From assembly GCA_011389895.1 (NCBI GenBank), contig JAABTN010000015.1:1-64000 (forward strand): a stretch of DNA of 64,000 nucleotides. Direction: 5' to 3'. Position 1 is the first letter of the stretch. Each line of letters opens with the position of its first letter. The notes below the pieces were generated by a model. That model made no database searches and had not been told where the DNA came from. It worked only from the letters and a program-made list of their open reading frames with translations. A program made the position numbers and the translations under genes. This stretch comes from Maritimibacter sp. (lineage in GTDB: Bacteria; Pseudomonadota; Alphaproteobacteria; Rhodobacterales; Rhodobacteraceae). Of the stretch, positions 37,430 to 45,825 are shown piece after piece.

Positions 37430-38716
37430 TCAGACCGCCTTGAGCTTTGCTTCGCCCTTTTTGCGCGCCGCCATCGCGGCATGGCGGCCTGCGTTCTGGT
37501 CCATGAAGTCGAGCACGAGGGGGCGAATGTTGTCGCGCCACGACCGCCCGGCGAAGATGCCGTAGTGGCCCGCGCCCTCTTCCAGATGATGCGCCTTCTT
37601 GTCGTCGGGCAGACCGGTGCAGAGCGCCAGCGCCGCGTAACATTGGCCTGGCGCCGAAATATCGTCCTTTGACCCTTCGACGGTCTTCACCGCCACATCG
37701 GTGATCTTGCCGATGTCGATCTTGTGTCCGTCCACGACGAATTCGTTCTTGGCAATCTCAAGCCCCTTGAACACACGGTCCACGGTCGAGAGGTAGAATT
37801 CGGCGGTCATGTCCATCACGGCGAGGTATTCGTCGTAGAACTTGTTGTGCTTGTCGTGATCGCCCGCCTCGCCCCGCGCCACCGCCCAGATCTGGTCGGA
37901 AAAGGCCTGGGTATGCTTTTCGGCGTTCATCGTCATGAAGGAATTAAGCTGCAACATGCCGGGATAGACCGTGCGCCCGACACCCTTGTATTTGAACCCG
38001 ACGCGCTGAATCGCGAGCTCTTCGAGTTGGCCCATGGTCACGCGGTTGCCGAAATCGGTCACATCCGTGGGCGCGGCATCGGGGTCGATCGGCCCGCCGA
38101 TGAGGGTGAGCGTATTGGGCTGCGCGTCCGGGTCGATCTCGGCGAGATAGGCGGTGGCGGCAAGGGTGAGGGGCGCGGGCTGACACACGGCGACAACATT
38201 GATGTCGGGGCCGAGGTGGCGCATGAAATCCACGATGTAGAGGGTGTAATCCTCGATGTCGAATTTGCCCTTCGACACCGGGACGTCGCGGGCATTGTGC
38301 CAATCGGTGATGTAGACTTCGGCATCGGGCAGGAGCGAGGCGACGGTGGAGCGCAGGAGCGTCGAATAGTGGCCGGACATCGGGGCGACCAGCAAAACGC
38401 GCCGCGACTTTTCCGCGCGGCCCTGCACCTTGAAATGCACCAAGTCGCCGAACGGTTTTTCGACCAAAGTCTCGACGCTGACCACATGATCGCGCCCGTC
38501 TTCGCCGACCACCGAATGGATCCCCCAATCGGGCCGCGCGACCATGCGGGCAAAGCTGCGTTCGGTCACTTCGCCCCAGGCGCTGAGGAATTGCATCATC
38601 GGGTTTGGAAACATCGCCATCGCCGGATACCCACCGATGGCCTGCGCCGTGGCCCCCATCCATTGGTTGGTGTTGCGGAATGTTTCCATCAAATCGTATG
38701 TCGCCAGATAACGCAT
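37430..38716 (-). CDS. phaZ: Intracellular polyhydroxyalkanoate depolymerase
   Basis: Mobilises stored PHA to hydroxyacids in the cytosol. 428 residues of the PHB_depo_C family: nucleophile Cys 178 in VAVCQPAP (this family uses Cys, not Ser), LLVAPMSGHYSTLLRSTV (about 108-125), ITDWHNARDVP, and C-terminal HLEEGAGHYGIFAGRSWR with the catalytic His. It is divergent from phaC across 110 bp carrying a PhaR-like dyad. No signal peptide. It ends 7 bp past the stop of the convergent hydrolase gene. Confidence 0.95.
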   Translation of the reverse strand: MRYLATYDLMETFRNTNQWMGATAQAIGGYPAMAMFPNPMMQFLSAWGEVTERSFARMVARPDWGIHSVVGEDGRDHVVSVETLVEKPFGDLVHFKVQGRAEKSRRVLLVAPMSGHYSTLLRSTVASLLPDAEVYITDWHNARDVPVSKGKFDIEDYTLYIVDFMRHLGPDINVVAVCQPAPLTLAATAYLAEIDPDAQPNTLTLIGGPIDPDAAPTDVTDFGNRVTMGQLEELAIQRVGFKYKGVGRTVYPGMLQLNSFMTMNAEKHTQAFSDQIWAVARGEAGDHDKHNKFYDEYLAVMDMTAEFYLSTVDRVFKGLEIAKNEFVVDGHKIDIGKITDVAVKTVEGSKDDISAPGQCYAALALCTGLPDDKKAHHLEEGAGHYGIFAGRSWRDNIRPLVLDFMDQNAGRHAAMAARKKGEAKLKAV

Positions 38717-38775
38717 GTGATCGTCCTTAGTGTTGCTTTCCCCAAGCTTGGTCCCTTAGGATCGGTCCCCGGAGA

Positions 38776-38800
38776 TGCACAGCAGAATGCTGCAAGTGCA
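38776..38800. promoter_or_regulatory. Nested dyad in the phaZ-phaC divergent promoter (PhaR-like site)
   Basis: TGCAC-A-GCAG-AATG-CTGC-AA-GTGCA: inner arms GCAG (38782-38785) / CTGC (38790-38793), outer arms TGCAC (38776-38780) / GTGCA (38796-38800). It is built from the same TGC/GCA half-sites as the two operators upstream of phaP. Confidence 0.55.
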
Positions 38801-38826
38801 AAGTAACCTAGGGTGGATCGTTGCGC

Positions 38827-40623
38827 ATGGCAACTGACGAAATCAAACCCGCCGCGGACCGCGAGAAGCTTGAGCAAAATCTGAAGCGTATCGAAGATTT
38901 GTCCCAGCGATTCACGGCCGCATTGTCGAAAAAACAGCCGACTCGACCGTCTTTGCAGGGGCCGGGGCAGGAATTTTACGCCAAGGCGATGAATGCCTAT
39001 TGGACCGAGATGATGAATTCGCCCGGCAAGATGCTGGAAAATCAGGTCGAGTTCTGGGGCAAGACCCTGAAACACGCGGTCGAAGCGCAACATGCGCTTG
39101 TCTCTGGCGGCGATGTGCCGGAGGACGACACCCCGCCCGATCCACGGTTTCGCAACCCGCTGTGGGAAACGCATCCCTATTTCAATTACCTCAAGCAGCA
39201 ATACCTGATCACCGCGCAAGCCATGGATGAGGCTGTCGATGACCTTGAGGGAATCGAGGACGGGGACCGCAACCGCGTGCGGTATTTCACCCGGCAGATG
39301 ATCGACCTGATGGCACCGACCAATTTTCTTGCCACCAATCCGGATGCGCTGGAAAAAGCCGTGGCGACCGAGGGTCAATCGCTGGTCGACGGGCTTGAGA
39401 ACATGATCCACGATCTGGAGCGCAACGATGGCGAATTGATCGTGACGCTCTCGGACCCCGACGCCTTCTCGGTGGGCGAGAACCTTGGGACCACCGAAGG
39501 CAGCGTGGTGTTTCGCAACCGCATGTTCGAGTTGATCCAATACAAGGCCGTGACCGAGGAGGTCTATGAAAAGCCCCTCGTCATCTTTCCGCCGTGGATC
39601 AACAAGTTCTACATTCTCGATCTCAAGGAAAAGAACAGCCTGATCAAATGGATCACCGAACAGGGCTTCACGCTTTACGTGGTGTCCTGGGTCAACCCGG
39701 ACGCCTCCTATGCCGATGTGGGCCTGTCGGAATACATCGAGGAAGGGTTCCTGACCGCCATCGACGAAGTGCGCGCGATGACCGGACAGGACAAGATCAA
39801 CGTGGTCGGCTACTGCATCGCGGGCACCACGCTCGCCCTGACGCTCAGCCTTCTGGCCAAGCGCAAGGAGAACAAGATCAACTCGGCCACCTTCTTCACC
39901 GCCCTGACCGATTTCTCGGACCGGGGCGAGGTGGGCGTGTTTCTCGAAGACGATTTCGTCGATGGGATCGAGGAAGAGGCGCGCGACAACGGCGTCATGT
40001 CATCGGTCTACATGGCGCGCACCTTCAGCTACCTGCGCGCCAATGATCTGGTCTATACGCCCGCGATCCGGTCCTACATGCTGGGCGATCCGCCGCCGGC
40101 CTTTGATCTGCTTTACTGGAACGGGGACAGCACCAATCTTCCGGGCAAGATGGCGATCGAATACCTGCGCGGGCTGTGCCAGAAGAACGAATTTGCCGGG
40201 TCGGAAGACGGGTTCGAGATTTGTGGTGAACGTCTGAAGATCTCGGACGTGACGGTGCCGGTCTGCGCTGTGGCCTGCGAAACCGACCATATCGCCGCGT
40301 GGCGGTCTTCCTACACGGGGATCCGCAAGATGGGGTCCAAGAACAAGACCTTCATCTTGTCGGAATCCGGCCATATCGCCGGAATCGTGAACCCGCCGTC
40401 CAAGAAGAAATACGGTCACTATCTCAATGCCGACTGGCCCGAGACGCCCGAGGCATGGCACGCCGGGGCAGAGCGCCAGGATGGCACCTGGTGGTTCCAA
40501 TGGGCCAAGTGGCTGGCCAAACGGTCGGGCAAAAAGATCCCAGCACGCGGTCTGGGTGATTCTGATCATCCCGAGCTTGCGCCTGCGCCGGGCACCTACG
40601 TGGTTGCGAAACCCAAGCACTGA
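38827..40623 (+). CDS. phaC: Class I polyhydroxyalkanoate synthase
   Basis: Polymerises short-chain 3-hydroxyacyl-CoA on the granule surface. 598 residues, normal for class I. N-terminal helical domain (about 1-240, with FNYLKQQYLI), then the alpha/beta-hydrolase-like catalytic domain: LVIFPPWINKFYILDL, nucleophile Cys about 330 in GYCIAGTT, Asp in ETDHIAAW region and His in SGHIAGIVNPP. I use ATG 38827 rather than the TTG at 38821. Gene order phaZ(-), phaC, phaP, phaR is the usual Rhodobacteraceae locus. Confidence 0.97.
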   Translation: MATDEIKPAADREKLEQNLKRIEDLSQRFTAALSKKQPTRPSLQGPGQEFYAKAMNAYWTEMMNSPGKMLENQVEFWGKTLKHAVEAQHALVSGGDVPEDDTPPDPRFRNPLWETHPYFNYLKQQYLITAQAMDEAVDDLEGIEDGDRNRVRYFTRQMIDLMAPTNFLATNPDALEKAVATEGQSLVDGLENMIHDLERNDGELIVTLSDPDAFSVGENLGTTEGSVVFRNRMFELIQYKAVTEEVYEKPLVIFPPWINKFYILDLKEKNSLIKWITEQGFTLYVVSWVNPDASYADVGLSEYIEEGFLTAIDEVRAMTGQDKINVVGYCIAGTTLALTLSLLAKRKENKINSATFFTALTDFSDRGEVGVFLEDDFVDGIEEEARDNGVMSSVYMARTFSYLRANDLVYTPAIRSYMLGDPPPAFDLLYWNGDSTNLPGKMAIEYLRGLCQKNEFAGSEDGFEICGERLKISDVTVPVCAVACETDHIAAWRSSYTGIRKMGSKNKTFILSESGHIAGIVNPPSKKKYGHYLNADWPETPEAWHAGAERQDGTWWFQWAKWLAKRSGKKIPARGLGDSDHPELAPAPGTYVVAKPKH

Positions 40624-40677
40624 GCCGCGCAAAGGCTTGCCGCACAATCGAATTTGACGCGGCGGTGTATTTTTTCG

Positions 40678-40688
40678 CTGCAGTGCAG
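40678..40688. promoter_or_regulatory. PhaR operator 1 upstream of phaP
   Basis: CTGC-AGT-GCAG exactly matches the CTGC-N3-GCAG site that I recall for Rhodobacter PhaR. It lies 119 bp before the phaP start and is the reverse complement of operator 2. Confidence 0.7.
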
Positions 40689-40703
40689 AAAAACCTTGAA
40701 ATT

Positions 40704-40714
40704 CTGCACTGCAG
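40704..40714. promoter_or_regulatory. PhaR operator 2 upstream of phaP
   Basis: CTGC-ACT-GCAG, centre 26 bp from operator 1 (about two and a half helix turns). The segment 40678-40714 as a whole is a large inverted repeat around AAAAACCTTGAAATT. Confidence 0.7.
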
Positions 40715-40806
40715 CATTCATATTGTCTTCAGAAGATGAAACCGCGAACACGACGCTGGTCGATGACCGGCACAGACGTTCAATTTGCAGACTTGGAGAC
40801 ACGACA

Positions 40807-41250
40807 ATGGCTAAGACAACCGATTACACCAAGATGGTTCAGGACATGATGGGCGCGTTCCCGATGGACATGTCCGGCATGGAAAGCATGATGAAATCCT
40901 CCGCCGAAATGGGCGAGAAGTTTTCGAAAGTGGCTCTGGAAGCCGCTGGCAAGTCGACCGAGATCTCGAACACCTGGACCAAGGACACCCTGTCCAAGGT
41001 GGGCGATGTCGCGACCGCGAAAAAAGACCCGGCTGACTACTCGAAAGCGATGACCGATTTCGCGTCGACCCAAGCCGAAGCGACCGCCGAATACATGTCG
41101 GCCTTCGCCGAAGTTGCGAAGAAGGTCCAGATGGACACTGTCGAGCTGATGCTCGCTGCTGGCAAAGACATGGGCGACGAAGCGTCGGCTGCTGTCAAGA
41201 AAGCCACCGACGACGTGACCAAGGCGACGAAGAAAGCCGCCTCGGCCTAA
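40807..41250 (+). CDS. phaP: Phasin (PHA granule-associated protein)
   Basis: 147-residue, almost wholly helical, Met/Ala/Lys-rich protein of the Phasin_2 type: DMMGAFPMDMSGMESMMKSSAEMGEKFSKVALEAAG in outline near the N-terminus and AVKKATDDVTKATKKAASA at the end. It coats PHA granules. GGAGACACGACA precedes the ATG. The upstream region carries two perfect PhaR sites and a strong terminator follows, consistent with high, PhaR-controlled, monocistronic expression. Confidence 0.93.
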   Translation: MAKTTDYTKMVQDMMGAFPMDMSGMESMMKSSAEMGEKFSKVALEAAGKSTEISNTWTKDTLSKVGDVATAKKDPADYSKAMTDFASTQAEATAEYMSAFAEVAKKVQMDTVELMLAAGKDMGDEASAAVKKATDDVTKATKKAASA

Positions 41251-41293
41251 GGTTCTTCTGACCGACGACCTCCTCCCCGTCGGCAAAGACCAC

Positions 41294-41326
41294 AGGGCGG
41301 GCCCCGCACGGGGTCCGCCCTTTTTC
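41294..41326 (+). terminator. Terminator after phaP
   Basis: AGGGCGGGCCCC (41294-41305) pairs with GGGGTCCGCCCT (41310-41321, one G-T), 4-nt loop, then TTTTT (to 41325). Strong rho-independent terminator. Confidence 0.92.
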
Positions 41327-41443
41327 GTTCCAACGATTGTCCGGCGACGACGCGCACCGACCCTTGCTTTTCGTTTCTGCACTAGCGTAGGCTTTTTTCT
41401 GCACCGCCAATAGACCGGCGGATCAGACAACGGGGAGGTTGCC

Positions 41444-42025
41444 GTGGCTGAAAAGAAAGATCCGCTTCTCATCAAGCGTTACGCGAGCCGGAGACTTTAT
41501 AACACCGAGACGTCCGATTACGTGACGCTCGAAGACATCGCGGGCTTCATCTCGGAAGGGCGCGAGGTTCAGATCGTCGATCTGAAATCCGGTGATGACC
41601 TGACCCGGCAATACCTGTTGCAAATCATCGCGGAACACGAAAGCCGCGGGGAAAGCGTTCTGCCGGTTGACGTGCTCACCGATCTGGTGCGCAGCTACAC
41701 CACGCAGGCCCAGTCGATCGTGCCGCAATTTCTTGCCTCCAGCTTCCAGATGCTGCGCGAAGGCCAGTCGAAGATGGTCGAGAACATGCAGACCCTGCCG
41801 AACCCGATGGCCAATGTGCCGGGCTTCGATACGCTGCAAGCGCAGCAAAAGGCATTCTTGCAGGCGATGATGTCGGGCTGGCCGTCGGGCAGCTCGATGC
41901 CGGGCATGGAAGATAGCTCTGAAGAGACATCTGAGTCGTCTGAAGCGGAGGCGTCCGAAGAAGATCTTGAGACGATCAAACGCCAGCTTGCGGAGCTTCA
42001 AAAGAAACTCTCTGACATGAACTGA
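41444..42025 (+). CDS. phaR: PHA synthesis repressor PhaR
   Basis: 193 residues. The N-terminal PHB_acc_N DNA-binding domain reads LLIKRYASRRLYNTETSDYVTLEDIAGFISEGREVQIVD in outline (about 8-46), followed by the PHB_acc domain (DDLTRQYLLQIIAEHESRG) and an acidic Ser/Glu tail with a final coiled segment. PhaR represses phaP and often itself until PHA binds it. GTG start with GGGGAGGTTGCC upstream. Half-sites CTGCAC occur at 41377-41382 and 41399-41404 before the gene, suggesting autoregulation. Confidence 0.95.
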   Translation: MAEKKDPLLIKRYASRRLYNTETSDYVTLEDIAGFISEGREVQIVDLKSGDDLTRQYLLQIIAEHESRGESVLPVDVLTDLVRSYTTQAQSIVPQFLASSFQMLREGQSKMVENMQTLPNPMANVPGFDTLQAQQKAFLQAMMSGWPSGSSMPGMEDSSEETSESSEAEASEEDLETIKRQLAELQKKLSDMN

Positions 42026-42073
42026 TCGCGCGCGGCATGCGCTTTGGCATGTGGCCTGACCTGCGAGGCGAGG

Positions 42074-43027
42074 ATGGTTGAGACAGCGGGGCGGATCACG
42101 CTTTGGGGGGTCGAAGTTTTCGCGGCTATTGCCGACGAACGCTCGATCTCGGCCGCCGCGCGGCGTCTTGGGGCCAGCCCTTCGAGCGTGAGCCAACAAC
42201 TTACCAATCTGGAAAGCGCGGTCGGCTCGGCCCTGATCGACCGGTCGGCGCGCCCGCTGACCTGCACGCCGGCGGGCGAGCTGTTTCGCCGCCGTGCCCT
42301 GACCATTCTCAACGAAGCCGAACAGGCGCGCGCCGAATTGGCCGCGGCCGATCTTACACGGATGAGCCGCTTTCGCCTTGGCATGATCGAGGACTTCGAT
42401 GCCGATGTGACGCCCGCACTTCTGAGCGATTTGGCCGAAGCTTGGCCTCGCACACAATTCCTGCTTGAAACCGGCGCATCGCACCGCCTGCTTGATCAAC
42501 TTGATGCCCGCGCGCTCGACGTGGTGGTGACAGCAGATCTGGGTGAAAAACCGGACGGGGTCGTCGCGCATCCGCTGTTGGAGGAACCCTTCGTGGCCGC
42601 CGTGCCCAAAGGCACAGACGCGGCCGCCGCCGCGCTTCGGGACCTGCCGCTGATCCAGTATTCTTCACGCCATTTCATGGGGCGCCAGATTTCCGCGCAT
42701 CTCGCGCGTGAAGATGTACAGACCTCGCACCGCTACGAATTGGATAGCTATCATGCGATCCTCGCCATGGTCGCGCGCGGGGCCGGGTGGACCATTCTCA
42801 CCCCGCTTGGCGTCGCGCGCGCGCAGCGGTTCGTGACCGAGGTCGAGATCGTGGAATTGCCCTTTGCCGGCTTCACCCGTCGCCTCACCTTGTCGGCGCG
42901 TCAGAAGGTTTTGGGGTCTTTGCCCGACGATGTCGCCACGCGGATCAAGACGCATCTTGCCACGTTGGTGGTCGAGCCGACCGTTGCCCAGATGCCTTGG
43001 CTCGAGGGGCGGGTGATGCTGCTCTGA
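42074..43027 (+). CDS. LysR-family transcriptional regulator
   Basis: 317 residues: HTH_1 domain about 10-70 (WGVEVFAAIADERSISAAARRLGASPSSVSQQLTNLESAVGSALIDRS in outline) and a LysR substrate-binding domain about 90-300 (LDVVVTADLGEKPDGVVAHPLLEEPFVAAVPKG). I use ATG 42074, with GCGAGGCGAGG just upstream; an in-frame TTG at 42044 has none. The target is unknown. It is convergent with the DegT gene, and the GC-rich hairpin 43058-43083 lies between them. Confidence 0.88.
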   Translation: MVETAGRITLWGVEVFAAIADERSISAAARRLGASPSSVSQQLTNLESAVGSALIDRSARPLTCTPAGELFRRRALTILNEAEQARAELAAADLTRMSRFRLGMIEDFDADVTPALLSDLAEAWPRTQFLLETGASHRLLDQLDARALDVVVTADLGEKPDGVVAHPLLEEPFVAAVPKGTDAAAAALRDLPLIQYSSRHFMGRQISAHLAREDVQTSHRYELDSYHAILAMVARGAGWTILTPLGVARAQRFVTEVEIVELPFAGFTRRLTLSARQKVLGSLPDDVATRIKTHLATLVVEPTVAQMPWLEGRVMLL

Positions 43028-43057
43028 CCGGGGGCGGCACCAGGGGCGAGACACAGG

Positions 43058-43083
43058 AAGGGCCGCGCGATCCGGCGGCCCTT
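43058..43083. terminator. GC-rich hairpin between convergent LysR and DegT genes
   Basis: AAGGGCCGC (43058-43066) / GCGGCCCTT (43075-43083), perfect 9-bp stem, 8-nt loop, without a proper T-run. Probably a weak bidirectional terminator. Confidence 0.5.
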
Positions 43084-43105
43084 GGCATGCGTTCGTGTCT
43101 TGCGC

Positions 43106-44323
43106 TTACTCGGCGGCGACCGAGGCGCGCGTTTTCACATCCGCCGCGGCGGCAATCAGCGCCTCGGCGATGAAATCGAGCTCCGGCTGTTTCAATCGCA
43201 CCGGAAGGCGGGTGTCACAGGCGCGCATCAGCATCTTGTCGGTGCCCGGCAGCGGTCCCTGATCCCCGATGAATTCCCAGTTCCAGTGGGCGCGGGCGTT
43301 GTCGGTGTGCATTCCAAAGACCTGCACGCTCACGCCACGGTCCTTGGCGGCGGCCATGAAGGCACGGGTTTCACCGTCGGTCATCCCGACAAGGTTGAAC
43401 TGGATCGAATCCGGCGCGCGGGTTTCGGGGGCCAACGCGGCGGGAACGTCGATCCAGGGCGAGGTGTTGAGCTTGTCTGCCACGTAATCGTGGTTGCGCA
43501 ACCCGTCCGTCACGCGCCGCTCAAGCTCGGGGATCTGGGGCCGGATCACGGCGGCGGACAGGTTGGAGAGCCGCTGATTGTAGAGCGGCAGCTTGTTTTG
43601 CCAGCGCGCAAAGGCTTCTTCGAGGTCCGAGGAATTCTCGCCCCGCGGGGATTTATGTTTCTTCCAATTGTGCTCGTAAGCGCCCGACATGATCACCGCG
43701 CGGGCCACCACGTCGGGATCGTTGGTGACAAGCACCCCGCCTTCGCCCGCGTTCAGCATCTTGTAGGATTGGAACGAAAAACAGCCGATCTTGCCGATGG
43801 TGCCGATCTTGCGGCCATGCCAGAGCGTGCCAAGCGAATGCGCGGCGTCTTCGACCACGGGCACACCGCGCGCATCGCAGAGCGCCATGATCGCATCCAT
43901 GTCCGAGGTATGGCCGCGCATATGGCTGATGATCACGGCCCCGATGTCTTCGGTGAGCTTTTTCTCGAAATCCGCCATGTCGACCCGGTAATTGTCCGTC
44001 ACGTCGACAAGGACGGGGATGCAATCGGCGTGCACGACGGATGACGGCACGGCGGCGAAGGTGAAGGCCGGGATCAGCACCTTGGTGTCGCGCGGCAGGT
44101 CAAGCGCCTTCAACGACAGGAAAAGAGCCGCCGAACAGGACGAGACCGCCAATGCGTATTTCACGCCCATGAGATCGGCAAACTCGCGCTCCAGCAGCGC
44201 GACCGGCGCATCCTGCGGTGCCGTGTAGCGAAACAGGTCACCCGATTGCAAAAGCCGGTCGATCTCGGCCCGGGCCGCTTCGGGAATGGGTTCCGCGTCG
44301 TAGACGTTTGGCGCGAGGGTCAT
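43106..44323 (-). CDS. DegT/DnrJ/EryC1/StrS-family PLP aminotransferase
   Basis: 405 residues with the family pattern: ALAVSSCSAALFLSLKAL (about 57-74), VLIPAFTFAAVPSSV, VVEDAAHSLG with PLP Asp, and Schiff-base Lys about 188 in CFSFQSYKMLNAGEGG. The family transaminates keto-sugars or related carbonyl compounds, yet no sugar-nucleotide genes are next to it, so the substrate is open. Starts at 44323 (AAAGGATATGAGC upstream) or 44329. A 33-bp near-palindrome (44338-44370) sits just before the ribosome site. Confidence 0.87.
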   Translation of the reverse strand: MTLAPNVYDAEPIPEAARAEIDRLLQSGDLFRYTAPQDAPVALLEREFADLMGVKYALAVSSCSAALFLSLKALDLPRDTKVLIPAFTFAAVPSSVVHADCIPVLVDVTDNYRVDMADFEKKLTEDIGAVIISHMRGHTSDMDAIMALCDARGVPVVEDAAHSLGTLWHGRKIGTIGKIGCFSFQSYKMLNAGEGGVLVTNDPDVVARAVIMSGAYEHNWKKHKSPRGENSSDLEEAFARWQNKLPLYNQRLSNLSAAVIRPQIPELERRVTDGLRNHDYVADKLNTSPWIDVPAALAPETRAPDSIQFNLVGMTDGETRAFMAAAKDRGVSVQVFGMHTDNARAHWNWEFIGDQGPLPGTDKMLMRACDTRLPVRLKQPELDFIAEALIAAAADVKTRASVAAE

Positions 44324-44337
44324 GCTCATATCCTTTT

Positions 44338-44370
44338 CGGGTTTTCCGAATATCATATTCGGGAAAACCG
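44338..44370. promoter_or_regulatory. 33-bp dyad upstream of the DegT gene (probable operator)
   Basis: Two 16-nt arms around C44354 match at 14 of 16 positions; the centre CCGAATAT-C-ATATTCGG (44346-44362) is a perfect dyad. It lies 15 bp before the chosen start. Confidence 0.6.
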
Positions 44371-44393
44371 TAACAGGGGTATGACACCTGGCC

Positions 44394-44426
44394 AACAAAA
44401 AACGCACCCCCAAGCGGGGAGTCGCC
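44394..44426 (-). terminator. Terminator after the glutamine-synthetase-like gene
   Basis: On the minus strand CGACTCCCC-GCTT-GGGGGTGCG, an imperfect stem, is followed by TTTTTTG (44402-44396). It closes the six-gene operon that starts at 49841. Confidence 0.6.
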
Positions 44427-44460
44427 CATTTTGCCGCATAAACAGGATTTCAGGTCCGCT

Positions 44461-45825
44461 TTAGACGTTCATGAGCAGGTGTTCCCGCTCCCACGGGCTG
44501 ATCACTGACAGGAACTCTTGGTATTCAGTGCGCTTCACGATGGAATAGACACGCGCGAATTCTTCGCCCAGCACCGCCTTCATCTCGGTGGCGGCGTCGA
44601 ACAGGTCGAGCGCGGACCAGAGGTCATGCGGGATCGCTTCCGCCCCTTGGTAGGCATCCCCCCTGAACTGCGTGTCCGCCCGCACCTCGTTCATCATGCC
44701 GAGATACCCGGCAGCAAGGGATACGGCGATGGCGAGATAGGGGTTCGCATCCATGCCGGTCAACCGGTTCTCGATCCGGCGGGAATCGGGGCCCGACAGC
44801 GGCACGCGAATACCGGTGGTGCGGTTGTCGCGGCCCCATTCAAGGTTGATGGGGGCCGCGTTGTCGCGCACGTAGCGGCGATAGCTGTTCACATAGGGCG
44901 CCATTACCGCGATGACCGACGGCAGGTATGTTTGCAGGCCGCCGATAAAGGTGAAAAACGCATCCGTATCCCCGCCGTTGGGACCGGAAAACAGGTTCTT
45001 GCCCGTCTCCGTTTCGACCACGGAATGGTGGATATGCATGGCCGATCCCGGCTCTTCCGCGATCGGTTTCGCCATGAAGGTGGCAAAGCAATTGTGCCCC
45101 AGCGCCGCCTCGCGGATCAGCCGTTTGAAATAAAACACTTCGTCGGCCAGAAGCAGCGGGTCACCGTGCTGGAGGTTGATCTCCAATTGGCCTGCGCCGC
45201 CTTCCTGCGTGATCCCGTCGATCTCGAATCCCTGGGCCTCGGCGAAATCGTAGATGTCGTCGATCACCGGTCCAAATTCGTCCACTGCCGTCATGGAATA
45301 GGCCTGCCGGGCGGCAGCGGGGCGGCCCGACCGGCCCATCATCGGCTCGATCCGCTTCGCCGGGTCAAGGTTCGGGGCAACGAGGAAAAACTCCATCTCC
45401 GGCGCGACCACGGGGGTCCAGCCCTGTTTGCGGTAGAGCGAGAGCACGTGTTTGAGCACGTTGCGGGGCGCGAAGGGAATCGGGTTGTCGTTGCGGTCAT
45501 AGGCGTCGTGGATCACTTGAAGCGTCCAGTCGCCGGTCCAGGGCGCGGCGGTGGCGGTGGACATCTCGGGTTTGAGCACCATGTCGCGTTCGATGAAGCC
45601 CTCGTCCCCGGCCGCTTCGCCCCAATCCCCGGTGATCGTCTGGTAGAAAATACTGTCGGGCAGGTGGAAATACTTCTGCCGCGCGAACTTGGCGGCAGGC
45701 ACCGCCTTGCCCCGCGCGATGCCGGGCAGGTCGGCGATGATACACTCCACCTCGTCCAGACGCCGATTTTCGAGATAGGCGGCGGCGGCGGCGGGCAGAT
45801 GCGCGGTCCAGTCCTTTGCCATCAC
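44461..45825 (-). CDS. Glutamine synthetase-like ligase (PuuA/gamma-glutamyl-amide synthetase type)
   Basis: 454 residues, GS type I fold without the adenylylation-site context of GlnA. The N-domain is short (DEVECIIADLPGIARGKAVP). The catalytic beta-grasp/alpha region carries VVAPEMEFFLV, GAGQLEINLQHGDPL, MAKPIAEEPGSAMHIHHSV and NLEWGRDNRTTGIRVP, then RIENRLTGMDANPYLAIA. This matches PuuA-like enzymes that gamma-glutamylate amines such as putrescine, rather than ammonia-assimilating GlnA. Its start overlaps the amidotransferase stop (ATGA). The amine substrate is not determined. Confidence 0.88.
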   Translation of the reverse strand: MMAKDWTAHLPAAAAAYLENRRLDEVECIIADLPGIARGKAVPAAKFARQKYFHLPDSIFYQTITGDWGEAAGDEGFIERDMVLKPEMSTATAAPWTGDWTLQVIHDAYDRNDNPIPFAPRNVLKHVLSLYRKQGWTPVVAPEMEFFLVAPNLDPAKRIEPMMGRSGRPAAARQAYSMTAVDEFGPVIDDIYDFAEAQGFEIDGITQEGGAGQLEINLQHGDPLLLADEVFYFKRLIREAALGHNCFATFMAKPIAEEPGSAMHIHHSVVETETGKNLFSGPNGGDTDAFFTFIGGLQTYLPSVIAVMAPYVNSYRRYVRDNAAPINLEWGRDNRTTGIRVPLSGPDSRRIENRLTGMDANPYLAIAVSLAAGYLGMMNEVRADTQFRGDAYQGAEAIPHDLWSALDLFDAATEMKAVLGEEFARVYSIVKRTEYQEFLSVISPWEREHLLMNV

